From contig NC_084886.1 of NCBI RefSeq assembly GCF_958979055.1, positions 2,809,001 through 2,873,000 on the forward strand: a stretch of DNA of 64,000 nt, in the 5' to 3' direction. Positions 1-12,089 of this stretch are shown here, piece by piece. The notes beneath the pieces were generated by a model. It was not told where the DNA came from and ran no database searches. It worked only from the letters and a program-made list of their open reading frames with translations. Made by a program: the position numbers and the translations under genes. The stretch is from Alnus glutinosa (Eukaryota > Streptophyta > Magnoliopsida > Fagales > Betulaceae). The stretch's first letter is position 1, and each line of letters opens with the position of its first letter.

Positions 1-869
1 GAAACACATGCAATTAAAAAAATACGTGTTTCTCTCATGCAACAAACATATATTATTATTAGAAGTTGATTTGTAAGAAATTTATATCCGTTGGACGGAG
101 CCCGCCCCGCTTGATTTCGGTTTATAATTGGAATCCCATGCATTTGGAGTATAATTTTTCTTTTTCTCCGGTTTAAATTCCCACGAAAAAAAAAATCTTT
201 TAAAAGTTTGTCTATAGACTTGCAAAGAGACTTTGACAAGAGAAATGAAAGCACATGGTAAGGTGGAATTGAGGTGGCTATTGCTCTTACCAAGGTGTTT
301 CTCCCCCGCCTGAGATACAACATACATTGGCTTTCCTACTTCATAGGAAGCGTCTTCATCAAACAAAATATAGCTATATCAAACGTGGCAAATTCTCAAG
401 TACGGTAGCGTATAGCATAATTATACAGCTGCGCTTCACCGAAATCAAACCCAATAATTTTTCATTCTTTATATTTTCTTAAAGACAAAATCACAGAGCG
501 TGACTGGTAGGTAGCTATCGTTGTGTTTCCATTACGCACCGTTGCTCTGTCTTCTTCTAAGGTACGATTTTCCTTCTCGATCCCGCTCCCGAGTAACAGT
601 TCTCACCTTATTTGATCCGACCCGACCCGTTAAGCAATCCCAATTAGCATTGTTAATTATCATAATTCCAACTTCTCTGTCACAATTCGGTTTCCCGTTT
701 CTCCAAGTTTGCTAGTAATTGATAATTTCATTGCGTTCGCCTCCAAATTCTAGGGTTTAATAATCCATATGCACACGTATAAATATAAACATCGGCGATT
801 TGATCGAGGTGGGAATGGAGGTTATGCTTAATTGATCGGCAATAGTGGTTTTGTTTGTGTATATATAAA
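1..869. other. Upstream region and 5' leader of the coiled-coil gene
   Basis: No gene can be supported here. The last 350 bases are pyrimidine-rich and look like a promoter and 5' leader for the plus-strand gene that starts at 870. A telo-box-like CTAGGGTTT lies at about 750-758, a motif common near transcription starts of plant housekeeping genes. A short minus-strand open stretch ends in a good donor-like GGTAAG at about 285-291 but has no convincing start, so I do not call it. Confidence 0.4.
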
Positions 870-3800
870 ATGGCGAGTGCCGGCGACGAAGACGCCGATG
901 CTGTGCTCAGCGACGTGGAGGGCGACGAACCGGTCCCTACCGTGGTAAGGAGTCCGAGTCAGGAAGATGTCTCGGTCGAGAAATTTCGGGACCTTCTCGC
1001 GGAGCTCGATCGCGAGCGGCAGGCTCGCGAGGCGGCGGAGAGCTCAAAATCGGAATTGCTGGTCTCGTTCAACCGCTTGAAGGCGCTGACTCACGAGGCG
1101 ATCAAGAAGCGCGACGAGGGCACGAGGCAGAGAGACGAGGCTCTGCGCGAGAAGGAAGAGGCTCTGAGATTGTGCGAGAAGGTATCGGCGGAACTGGCCG
1201 AGGCGAATACGGCGAGAGACGAGGCTTCGAAGCATAGGGATGAGATTGTGAGGCAATTGGATGAGACAGTGAAGGAGAGGGACGGGTTGAGATCGGAGAT
1301 TGGGAATTCGAACCACATGCTTGTCACTGGCATCGAGAAGATATCGGGGAAGGTCAGTAACATCAAGAATTTTGGGGCAGGCGGGTTGCCGAGGTCACAG
1401 AAGTACTCAGGGTTGCCGGCCGTGGCGTACGGAGTGATCAAGCGGACAAATGAGATTGTAGAAGAGCTCCTTAGGCAGATTGATGCCACGACTAAGTCTA
1501 GGAATGAAACAAGGGAACAGATGGAGCAGAGGAGTTATGAGATTGCCATTGAGGTTTCTCAGCTCGAAGCAACTATCGGCGGGTTGAGGGAAGAGGTTGC
1601 GAAGAAAACTTCTGTTGTTGAGGATATGGAGAAGATTATGGCCGAAAAGGATGGAAAGATATCTGAGATGGAAAGAGAGATGGGTGAGAAGTTGAATAAG
1701 ATGGAGAATGAAGCTTTGGAGATGAGGCAGTTTGTTGGGGAGTATGATGACAAGTTAAGGAGTTTGGAGTCGAAGATGGAGTCACAGAGGCCTTTGCTGA
1801 TTGATCAGTTGAATCTCGTGTCAAGAATTCACAATCGGATATATGCTGTGATTAAGATAATTGATGTTAATAATTTGGACCAGTCAGAGTTCTCGGAGTC
1901 CTTGTTTGTCCCGCAAGAAATGGACATGGAGGAGAATATACGTGCTGCTTTAGCTGGGATGGAGTCTATTTATGAGTTAACCAGAATTGTTGTTGAAAAG
2001 ACTAGGGACTTAGTAGAGGAAAAGAGTCATGAAATAAAGAGTTTGGATGAAACAGTGGGTCTACTGGTTAAGGAGAAAGAGCATATTGGATCTTTACTTA
2101 GGAGTGCTTTGTCAAATAGGATGACATTGGATCCATCTTCCAAAGGGAATGCATTGTTTGAAGTTGCAGAAAATGGTTTAAGGGAGGCTGGGATAAATTT
2201 CAAATTCAGCAAGCTTCTTGAGGATAGAGAGGCTCCAACTCCCAATGACAAAGTGGATATGCTGGGGACAGGGGGGGATGAGATATACAATTTGGTAAAG
2301 TGTTTCTTAGTGTTAATTTGTTTTTATGGTTTTGGAATGTGTTTTAAACCCTAATTTGTCCTTGCTGAGATATTTATCTGTTGTACACAGGCTGGTGCTT
2401 TGGAGAAAATTGTCAAGGCATCTCAGCTTGAGATCATTGATCTCCAACATTCTGTGGACGAACTAAGGTACTTGCTATAATTTCAACTTATATAACTGCA
2501 CATAAAGTTTAAAATGTGACCATTTGCATGTTCATCTTATTCTGAAAAGTTGGGTCAGAGGAACTTTTCAATGATACTCAGAATTACACTCACATTTGCA
2601 CTTATCCTAACTGGTATCGTTCTGTTTTGCATACTGCTTTACTGTATGAAGGGCAGAGTCGAGTTTACTTAAAGAGCATGTAGAGGCTCAAGCCAAGGAG
2701 CTCAACCACAGAATGCATCGAATAGAGGAACTTGAAGAAAAGGAGAGACTGGCAAATGATAGTGTAATTTATTTATGCTTTGTTGACAGTTAGCTAGATA
2801 ATTTTATGTTACTTTTCCTTCTTCAATTTGGTGTTGTTTGACATTAGGTGAAGTATAACAAATTTAGAAGTACTTTGTAGCCCTCATTGTTTAGTTCATT
2901 GTTGCTTGAAAGTTAGAACTTGCTCATGCACTTTTTGTTTGGGTCATTGGGTGTATTGGGTATCAACTTCGTCTATACATGTTGTAGGTTGAAGGGCTCA
3001 TGATGGACATTGCTGCTGCCGAAGAAGAAATTACAAGATGGAAAGTAGCGGCAGAGCAAGAAGCTGCTGCAGGCAGAGCTGTTGAACAAGAGTTTGTGGT
3101 GCAGGTATGCTTGCTTATTTGGCCAGAGAATTTTATTTATGTGTTTACCTTGATATGTAGGTGGTCATTACTAGCAGTACTTTTTTGTTCATATACATTC
3201 TTATGCTATTTATGAATTTGTTACTGAATTTAACAGTCAAACTGATGTAGGACAGAATATTAAATTGGAAACCTGCGTATTTTGCAAGTAAGAGTAACCT
3301 ATAACCTAGAGTATTCTGCACGTAATAAGAATAGTGGACAATAATTTTTTTTTGTTAGTTAGGAATGGCGTACGGGTAATTTCCTTTCTTATTCTAGTTT
3401 CTATTCTATATAAAGGTGTAGATGCTCTATGGCAGCATCATTCAAAATAATTCAAAAATAGTTCAGAAACTAGAAACTTTCTTCAAGAGAGTTTTCTCTT
3501 TTTTTTGATAAGTAAGAGAGTTTTCTCTTTTTTCTTGTGGATTCCGGTTACTTTCGTATGGATTCCAAAACTTCTTGAGTTAATGTTGCTTTAACTCTTT
3601 ATCCCTACACCTTCCAGTGCGCCAATGTTATTAGTACTATCAGTGTGAGGAGTTCCCTAACTAGATGACAATGGAGGTGTAGAAAGCCGTTCCAGCAACA
3701 TTGCTCATCGGAGCAAAGCTATCTTGGCGGTGAGTAAGGAAAACAGACGGCGTCTGGCAGAGGTTTGTGGGATGTTTGTCAGAAGAGGACTTATTGGACT

Positions 3801-4338
3801 TATTGCTAACTAAGATTATACTGCCAATAGGATGTGTGTCGTGGTGTTGGAGATGTTGCTCACGACCAACCTATTGACAGTTATCAACAAAATCAAACTT
3901 TTTCACAAGAGGTGGAGTGAACAAAATCAGATTTCCTTTCTACCACAATCCGAACACAAACATAGCTTTAACAATGACGGGGGAAAATATATTGATTTGG
4001 GAGTACAAGAAGCTCGCCATGATGTTTTTCGGGTTTTTGCACTATCAATAAGAAGGTATGTGAATTAATTGGAGATAATGATAGTAGCAAGAATTTTGTA
4101 AATAGGAAGCATGTGGAATATTTTAAATTACCGATGGAGATTAGGCAAGGTTCTTATGAGGTTGTCATAGAGATTTGTTATGTGCCTATTTTCTATTAAC
4201 TTGAATCGGAATGAAGTTGTGTAATGTTGTTGACTTGAGTGAAGGGCATATTTTATTTTGTAAACCTTGGTAAAGAGATGTAAACGGTGTCCATGTGAAA
4301 AAAGTGGAGGGATGAGCATAAGAAGTGGAAGGAAGCAT

Positions 4339-4377
<39 letters not shown>

Positions 4378-4686
4378 TGAAATGGAAAATGTTAACACTT
4401 GCATATCTAAGAAAGCTCAGAAGTCTGTCAAATATTACAAAGAGATTGGTTAGAGTCCACTTGCAGCAATTTTTCCAAATTCACTTGATATTCTTTTAAA
4501 TACTGACATCTGAGGCAGCCTGATTGTTTGACATTATAGCATTGTGCTCATGACTAATATGTTTATTTTGCAATTGTTGTTGCTATATATTTCACAGAAA
4601 AATGTATAAATTTCAGTCGGCTTACTACATTCCATCTTTTTTCTACTGTTTACATGACATCAATAACACTCCCCTTCCCTCCCCAA

Positions 4687-4717
<31 letters not shown>

Positions 4718-5154
4718 AAAGAAGAGGAGAAGAAAGGTTATGAGTATTCCTATCATAGTTTGATTGAATCATATGTTCTTAGTTGATTAATGGATGCCTG
4801 CAGTTGTCAGCACTTAAGCAGGAGCTTGAAGAGGCTAAGCAAGCCATGTTGGAGTCAGAGAAGAAGCTCAAATTCAAAGAAGAGACAGCCACTGCTGCCA
4901 TGGCAGCAAGAGATGCAGCTGAGAAATCATTGAGGTTGGCAGACTTGAGGGCATCTAGGCTGAGGGATAGACTAGAGGAGCTTACCCATCAGCTTGAAGA
5001 ATTTGAGAATCGGGAAGACTCGAGGAGCCAAAATAGGCCTAGATATGTATGCTGGCCATGGCAGTGGCTAGGGCTTGACTATGTAGGTGTTCACCGGGCC
5101 GAGATAGAACAACGTAGTTCCAATGAAATGGAGCTTTCTGAACCTCTTTTATGA
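870..5154 (+). CDS. Long coiled-coil protein, At3g49055-like (5 exons)
   Basis: Exons 870-2294, 2391-2467, 2652-2763, 2988-3104 and 4804-5154 join in phase with GT..AG introns to give about 693 residues. The start is the ATG at 870 (MASAGDEDADAVLSDVEGDE); the in-frame upstream codon at 855 is TTG. The protein has an acidic N-terminus (about 1-35), a heptad-like E/K/R-rich coiled coil (about 40-145), a less charged conserved-looking segment with GAGGLPRSQKYSGLPAVAYG (about 150-200), more coiled coil to about 650, and a tail with CWPWQWLGL followed by an acidic end. Charged coiled coil plus this aromatic tail match, from memory, the plant family annotated as uncharacterized protein At3g49055, sometimes labelled ELKS/Rab6-interacting-like. 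A structural or trafficking role is inference only. Intron 4 (1.7 kb) holds old repeat material. Confidence 0.85.
3105..4803. other. Intron 4 of the coiled-coil gene, repeat-rich
   Basis: This intron is far longer than the others in the gene. It contains a micro-LINE footprint near 3500, a poly(T) run of about 34 bases at 4342-4376, and a T-run followed by an A-run at about 4688-4720. The stretch 3600-4300 has an exogenous look, with a 78-residue open frame at 3832-4068, but I recognise no domain in it and cannot set element borders. Confidence 0.45.
3500..3513 (-). mobile_element. Micro-insertion of an L1 3' tail
   Basis: A T-run followed by GATAAGT, the reverse complement of the L1 end ACTTATC plus poly(A), is flanked by direct copies of AAGAGAGTTTTCTC at 3485-3498 and 3514-3527. 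The duplicated flank is what target-primed reverse transcription leaves, so I read this as an extremely 5'-truncated LINE insertion. The neighbouring T-rich sequence makes the exact borders ambiguous by a few bases. Confidence 0.6.
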
Positions 5155-6452
5155 TATAATTTTATTCCTCTTTTTTTCCCTTTTGTGTATTTATTGTGAT
5201 ATTTCATATTAAAATAGTCAAGAAATGGTAGCTTATAGCAACTTCATTGTTCGAGGCCTCTTATTTGCTTTAATTTGGTATTGATTGATAAATTTTTTGA
5301 CTGATTTCTCTATATTAATGCAATTTCTTGTCGAGACCTGCCATGCGAGTCCTACAAATCTAATGATTGATTAAAAAAAAATTGAATGGGAGATGGAAAA
5401 ATAACATTTCTTTTTCTTGTCAGCTTCTTTCCTCTGTGCGCGTGTGTTTGGTTTTTACAGGATTTATGTTCTCTCACTACGAAATGGGAAGGAAATTACT
5501 TGAGTTCATTTGATATTGTGAGCAGGAGCGTTAAGGGTACGACATTTAACCTTTAGTTCCTTCTTCTAGTTTATGTTAAAAGTTCCAATTTGCAGACGTG
5601 CTGCACTTGGAGAAACTAGTGGATGTTTTCCTTGGAAGCTGAGAAGCTTACTTATCCTTTAAATGAAAAGGTCTAACTCAGCAGGGTGTGACGTAAGATA
5701 GGCAAATTCAGTGGAAACCAGCAGAGATTAAGGTATTTATACTATTACTATAAAATAGGCATTCCTGGGGTTCTACATTAATCTCAGGATAGTTTTAATT
5801 GCTCTACAATCGAGTTAGGCATTAAAATTGTATAAAGCAAATTAAAATTGGAGGGGTTCTTTTCTTTCTTTTCTCTTTTTTTTTTTCTTTTTTTTTTTTT
5901 GACATAAATTCTAACTTCATTCAAACAGAACCCTTTACAGTGAACAAAAAAACTTTTTAAAAGACTCCTGAAACACAAAGTCAGAAATTGACTTGAAAGC
6001 AGCTACTAAAACAAATACAGGTACAACAATAAAGAACCTCTGGAGGGGTCTTTTCTTTTTTTGTTTGTAGATAACTGATTAGTTCATGGTAAAGTGAAAA
6101 CATATCGATAGAATAATAAGACAGGATTCGATCTTATCTTCAAAGATGGTTGTTAAAAGTCAAGTCGATTTATTTCTTATTGAAAGTAACGTCTTCCTAC
6201 TGTCTTTTGCAGTGAGCAATATAAAACTGGAAACGCAACAGATAACCTGCAACAGGTCACAGGTAGATAATTCAAAGTACTATTTGAGATATTTGTACCC
6301 CCAAGTCTCCATACCACTATCTCGATAGTAAAGCCAAAGACAAAGGCTTAGGCTAATTAGCTACTACTTACTTCAGTCTTACAGATTGTAGTAGCATATA
6401 TTTTACAGTAAAACAGGAGTGTTCGTAAGCTCGGGCTATCATCTGATTGCCA
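5155..6452. other. Intergenic region between convergent genes
   Basis: This holds the 3' flank of the coiled-coil gene and the 3' flank of the minus-strand P450. A pyrimidine-rich poly(T) run at about 5870-5900 followed by unique sequence could be the antisense tail of an old retroposon, but no target-site duplication is clear. No coding sequence is supported. Confidence 0.4.
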
Positions 6453-8188
6453 CTACAACACTTTAACTGGCACAAGGTTAAGAGCTGTTTTTTTATGGGT
6501 AGTAAGGCTAAGACCAACCGACTCTTCCATGTCAATGTTTTCTTCCTTCATCCCATAGGGTAACTTCCAGTCGAAAGCATACAGAAGATTTGCGAGTGCG
6601 AGCTCAATTGTTGATGTTGCCATATAAATCCCAGGACAACCTCTTCGACCAGCTCCAAATGTTAACAGCTCAAAATGTTGGCCTTTATAATCAATAGAGC
6701 CATCAATGAACCTTTCTGGGATGAATTCTTCTGGGTTCTTCCAGTATTCAGGATCTCGTCCTATTGCCCAAGCATTGACTTGGAGTAGTGTTTTCGGGTA
6801 AATGTCATAACCGTTGATCTTAAAGTGTTTGATGGTATCTCTTGGAAGTAGCAGTGTGGCTGGTGGGTGCAATCTGAAAGTTTCTTTCAGTATCATCTTG
6901 AGGTAGGGAAGCTGATCAGTGTCCTCTTCAGTGACTTTTCCTTTGTTTCCAGCGAAATTTCTAACTTCATCTTGGGCTTTCTTCATCACTCTTGGGTTCC
7001 TAACAAGCTCTGCCATTGCCCATATCATTGTAATTGCACCAGTGTCGACTCCACCTAAAAATATGTTCTGGTATATATATACGAGTATCACAGGTAAGCT
7101 AGCTAGCAGAAGTTAATTAGTTTCATAATCACAAGCAAATACAAGACTAGGTATGACCTATTTTCTGTTATAGATAAAGATTGCATTAAACACAGGAAAA
7201 TCGATCGGATGCTTACCAAGAGGACTGCCTTGATGTTATTTTTAGTGAACCGATCAGACTCGGTTTGCTCCCTTTCTATTCTCAGCAGCACATCGATGAT
7301 GTCCTCGTGCTCTTGTTCTGTCCTCTCGGGAGTGAGGTGAAGATCAATTACCTGTTGGAAAAAGTTATCCAACTCATGGGAAACCCTTTCAAGCCTTTGA
7401 CGTCTGTCAGATAGCCTGTCCATAATCCATCCCACGTATGGAAAGTACTCGGCTGCATCGAAGCTTCCCAACAAGGCTTCAGCCTCATGAATCAATTCTT
7501 GAAATTTTTCATTATCCAATTCACTCCCGCGGAAACTCTTGCCGTAAGCAATCCTAAAAGTTATGCTTGCAGTGAGAGCAAACAGCTTCTCAGAAAGATC
7601 AACAGGGGTTGCAGAAGACGAAGACTCAGATATTGAATTGGTAAGCGAAGCGACTTCTTCTTCCCTAATGGACCGGTATGATTGCACTCTCTTCACGCTA
7701 AAGACCTCAAGAACGCATATTTTCCGTATCTCTCTCCAATATTCGCCGTAAGGTACAAAAGCCATGTCTTTATAATTGTAGGTAAGTCTTCTAGAGCTGG
7801 CCATGACTGGCCTACTGCAACAGTCAAGATCGTGAACTTTTAAGGCCTCTCTTGCAGCCTCAGCAGAAGATATAATAACATTTGGTATACTGCCGAGGTG
7901 AAGGAGCATCACCGGGCCGTATTTTTGGGAGAGTCGCCACAAAGATTGGTGAGGCAATTCTCCATTAATCTGGTGCAAGTTACCTATAATGGGAAGCTTA
8001 GGAGGGCTTGGTGGAGGGCGTTTGTTTTGCACCACTCGAGCATCCTTCTTCTTTTTAATGATCAGCAGCAGTAGAGGGAAAAGCAAGAGAAGAGGAAGCC
8101 AAATGGATACGGCATAGAGAGCCATTGAAGCAGCTTTGTCTCTTATGCTCATGCACCGATTGAGCTTCAGCTGTTGCTCTTCATCCAT
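6453..8188 (-). CDS. Cytochrome P450, CYP71 clade (CYP71B-like)
   Basis: This is a membrane-anchored haem monooxygenase of the plant CYP71 clan, expected on the ER; the substrate cannot be told from sequence. Exon 1 is 8188-7217 and exon 2 is 7067-6453, joined in phase 0 at the usual CYP71 intron position. From the ATG at 8188 the product is 528 residues; starting at Met22 (8125) gives 507, closer to family length and placing the hydrophobic anchor at the N-terminus. Visible motifs are the hydrophobic anchor and KKKK (about 25-50), a PPSPPKLPIIGNLHQ hinge, the I-helix GGVDTG (329-334), KETFRLHP with E386 and R389, PERF (441-444), and the haem loop FGAGRRGCPG with Cys468. All key residues are present, so it looks functional. 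The phrase GAITMIWAMAEL points to CYP71B-like members, but subfamily assignment needs alignment. Confidence 0.93.
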
Positions 8189-8521
8189 AAATAAATAGAG
8201 GTACAAGAGACCTGGCCAAAATTAAGCATTATCCTTTTTTGTCCCCGGTAGGCTGTTTGGACATGTTAATTTGGCCAAGCTGTAAATTTTCATGTGGGCC
8301 GTGCTAGTATTCAAATTCTTCAATCAAGACTTATCGTCTTATTATAAAATTATATAGCAGATCCCCGGTGAAGACAACCGTGACCATTCAACCCATGCTG
8401 TCATTCAAATTCCACTTCGATCTGTTCGAATATGACATTTCCAAGATCATTTTCCAAGTCAAGTAATCATGCTACACCAGGCTGCTTCAACTATTGCTGC
8501 TAGCTATTCTCTTTGTATTTA

Positions 8522-8703
8522 GAGAAATGATCCTTACACTCATTTCTCACAACAGTCCTACAACAAGCTGATGTGGCTGGTAATATTTTATTATTTTTTT
8601 ACAAAAAGAAAAGAAAAAAAAACAAAAAAAATAATAAAATATTACTAGCCACGTCAGCTTGTTGTGTGGCTGTTGTGAGAAATGAGTGTAGGGATCATTT
8701 CTC
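8522..8703. mobile_element. Hairpin MITE with ~70 bp inverted repeats
   Basis: The arm starting GAGAAATGATCCTTACACTC is repeated in inverted form at the other end (GAGTGTAGGGATCATTTCTC) with only a few mismatches over about 70 bases, including AGCTGATGTGGCTGGTAATA against the reverse complement of its partner. The centre is an A-rich loop. It has no coding capacity. The structure is that of a short non-autonomous DNA transposon; a clean target duplication is not visible, so the superfamily is open. It sits about 330 bp upstream of the P450 start. Confidence 0.8.
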
Positions 8704-9671
8704 ATTTCCTAAACATGGAAAAGTAAACAATGTCAAGAAGTTTGTTCACATCAGGATTCAATGTGGAATACATGCAACAAAAGGAACGATATTACTTAAG
8801 TGAGAAACATCCCTAATACTTTCATGAATAATTTTAGCAGTCTTTCTTGTGTGAGGTTAATTTTAAAATCATTATTTGATCAAAATTTAATAGTGATCAA
8901 TCATAAACACAAAAGGGACACATGATGGACTTCTAGCATTACTCAATACTCCATATTAAATATTAATTAAAATGATTTAATTTATCATTAATTTCCTATC
9001 AACCTAAACTTTTAGGATATATAATTTTTTTTAGGTAAAACTTTTAGCATAATTAATGAGGCCTTGAGTTTCAATTCCAACTCCAACTCCAACTCTGACT
9101 TTGTAATTTAAATTTTATTTCATTGAAATTTTTGCATGTTAAGTACTATTTATTTTTTTTTATGAAATTTGAACACACACGTTAAGGTAGTTTTGAACGC
9201 ACGCGTAAGACTTACGTGTTAGAATATTAATAACATCGAGGAAGGAGTAGATAAGTTGGACCTCCAACGGCAAACACAGCCATCCATGACCACCCAACCC
9301 ATGCTGCAATCCAAATTTCAGTTCATCACTGTCGCTGTCCATTAATTGTCATATTGCCCTCGATTATCCTCTGATATATATAGACAGTTTTGTCATTAGG
9401 CTGCCATTGCGCGGTTGAATGCAAACATAGTAACTTACATTTTTACTTTTACGACACAATGAAAATTATTTACGACTCTCAACTCCAACTACTTTGTGGT
9501 CTTGTGGTTTTCAACTAGCTTGTGAAAGAATTTGTAAGTGGTTTAGGCTTGAATACCTAAGTCGCACGTATAAGATCCAATATATAGACTTGATTTACAG
9601 CATTGTGTTTCTATACAATATGTATCTACCAATTACATGAGGAGTTGAGAACTATAACTCTATAACATTAG

Positions 9672-9700
9672 AAGTCTAAGATAAACATTATCTTAGACTT
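9672..9700. repeat. Short perfect palindrome
   Basis: AAGTCTAAGATA and TATCTTAGACTT form 12-bp perfect arms around a 5-base spacer. It is in intergenic DNA far from any gene end. It may be a transposon relic or a small RNA-like hairpin; nothing supports either. Confidence 0.5.
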
Positions 9701-10821
9701 TTGGTTGGATTAGTCTTCTCTCGTGAATGAATTGGAGTGGGATTCTGACTTTATGAGCTGATGACTTGAGGTGATGGTGTTCATTTTTATATCTAACAGC
9801 TTGGAGACCTACATAACAAAAATATTGGAATGAATATAAATAACCACTATAGGCCCATGCAATCCGCCTTTACTTAAAAGATGATAGATAATATATTGTA
9901 GAAAATAAAGCAAAATAATAAAATAGATACAAAGAATTACACATTTGATCTATAACTTAGATAAAGTCCAAAATGTTACATTTTTCTCTTATTTTTTTAA
10001 GTGATGTTTACAATAAAACATGCTCCTATTTATAGAAGAATTAGGACTACATGATAGACTTCAACTGTACGTAGCTAGGTGATAGTTTTCAACTTTGACT
10101 ATATGATATATAGTCTTCAACTGTAGTTAGGTCACAATATTCAATTATGATAATCTTCAACTGTAATTTGAATTCTTGAACTCCTAAAAATAGTTAAGCT
10201 ATAGCTCACCGTCAGATCATTTACTCAAAATCTTCCTTACGTGAAAATCGTACGCCCTCATTAATCATCAAATGACTATTAACATAACAAGTCGGAAAAT
10301 CAAGCCCTATAAAGAGAATCATACCCATTAATTGTTACCATGTTGGACAAGGGATTTCCCCAATAAAACTAACAGATTTTTTGACGAAGCTTATAGCCTT
10401 GTACGTAGAGAAACTTTACATTCAATGGATCCAATTTGTTAGAGCAAGTTCGTCTAGGAACGGGCTCCCCCTTTAAATGAAGCAATAACGTACAACCAAT
10501 TCTATCGGGGCAATTAATTGATCCCTATGAGGCTCAATATGCCAACCCAATTCATGCGTTTCTCGCTTCAATCGATCAGATGGTTAGCAAGAAGTGATGA
10601 AATCATATGTACGTTGGTCCACTTGAACAATGCTCTCAGGGTTGGCAGAAGATGCTTAAGTTCAGATAGAAGTGATTGTTGTACAACTCTTAACTTGCAC
10701 CACAGTCAAGTTGATCTTTCTCCACTCTCCATTGGTAGACCGGCAACAATGTCTTCCTGGTTTATTTTGTACCTTTTGCTCCATGAGAAAATAGGCCTAA
10801 TTCCAAGGCTAACAATTTTTT

Positions 10822-11130
10822 ACATGACTTGCGAATCTGACACGGAATTAAATGGTTCAAATTGAGGAGTCTGACTCATTTAATTAAATGAATTGGGTTA
10901 AAGTTGATCTATATAGTCTTATATATATATATATATATGCTTCAACACGATTCTAACCTGATACGCAACATAATGATATGTAATTTTTTTACATGACTTG
11001 TGAATTCAACACGAACCCAATACAAAATTATAAGGTTAGAGTTGAACATTTAACTCGTTTAATTAAATGGTTAGGGTTATGATTGACCTATATATATGCC
11101 TTGATGCGACATGAACTCGATATGTGAACA
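10822..11130. repeat. Diverged tandem duplication, ~165 bp unit
   Basis: Two consecutive units begin ACATGACTTGCGAATC and ACATGACTTGTGAATT. Both then contain a motif like ACTCATTTAATTAAATG, a TTGATCTATATA-type motif and a TATATATGC(T/C)TTG or TATATATGCTTCAACACGA motif in the same order. They differ by many substitutions and indels, so the duplication is old or is part of a dispersed repeat family. Confidence 0.6.
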
Positions 11131-11689
11131 CGAACCACTACACCATACCTAATTCTACTGGATTAGGACTTGAATTGTTAAAATTGCAGGGATCATGATC
11201 AATTCTGCACAATCAAACCCTGTAGATACGGAACTTCAGGAATGATATAAAGGGAATAGAATAGGAAAAAAAAAAAAAGAAAGTAAAAATGAGGAATAAT
11301 TGTGCTAATCATCAATAAGAAGTTGGTGGAAAACATTGCCCTGATGAGAAAGAATAGTGTTAAAAATTACACTCTTATTTTAGACTGTTCATAAATTTTT
11401 GAAACAAATCGTTTTAAAAGAAAAAATAAAATAAAATCATCGACTATACAAAGAGAAAACTAGTTGAGTTTTTATTTTAAATTTTTAGGGACCAGTGTTT
11501 GGCCCAACAGAACACTTTGGAGTTTGAAACGGACAGGATTTGATGGGAACATTAAAAATACCCAATAGTCTATGTATGCTAAGGAGAAATAGTCATTAAA
11601 AAATTCGTATTTGGCCGCAAATAATTTACTGTATGCAGGGTAAGGGGCTTTTTGGGAAGTCTCTTACTCTAGATTCAGATCTTTCGGAA

Positions 11690-11725
<36 letters not shown>

Positions 11726-11728
11726 TAG
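11690..11728. repeat. (TAA)n microsatellite
   Basis: About a dozen AAT/TAA triplets in a row, followed by an A-run, upstream of the kinase gene. Confidence 0.9.
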
Positions 11729-12089
11729 AATATTATTATATTCATAAAAAAAAAAAAAAGTATTAAATTAACTATGAGAAAACAGAATATCAATGCTACG
11801 GAAATAGTCGGTGTATATTCGAAGAGGGAAACGAAAAGCTAACTCAAGTTAAACCACGGGTTAGCTAGATAGAATCCAAAACTAACGTTGCAGATTAACC
11901 CTCAAAAACCAATCCAACGGCTCGGGATGGCTCACAAAGAACAATGGCTAATGAGCCAGTGGTTCAGGCTATTTCTCTCTCTCCTCTGCTGAACTCTTTC
12001 GATTATCCCGTCGGAGAATAACCGATCAATCGGCCAATCAATCAACCTAGGGCTAAGGTTAGTGTTAGAGGGTTTGGGTGTCAGTTGAG

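Larger units (their letters stand above)
8704..12089. other. Intergenic region, A+T-rich, repeat remnants
   Basis: No gene is supported between the P450 and the AFC2-like kinase. Contents seen: a stretch at about 9265-9345 resembling the P450 upstream region at 8358-8430, a small palindrome at 9672-9700, AT-rich repeat-like sequence at 9700-10330, a diverged tandem pair at 10822-11130, and a TAA microsatellite at 11690-11728. The last about 120 bases are the 5' leader of the kinase, with several CAAT-like motifs near 12025-12045. Confidence 0.45.

Noticed and set aside
291-366. Possible minus-strand exon ending at a good donor
   Set aside because: Its frame opens at a TTG rather than ATG, and the only in-frame ATG gives about 12 residues; no other exon is in the window.
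1044-1489. Minus-strand frames of 90 and 132 codons
   Set aside because: Antisense shadows of the coiled-coil exon 1.
9700-10330. AT-rich sequence that could be an old long terminal repeat
   Set aside because: No paired repeat, no priming site and no coding remains; borders cannot be set.
10518-10865. 115-codon open frame in intergenic DNA
   Set aside because: No recognisable motif, no splice context, and it runs into the tandem repeat at 10822; likely chance.
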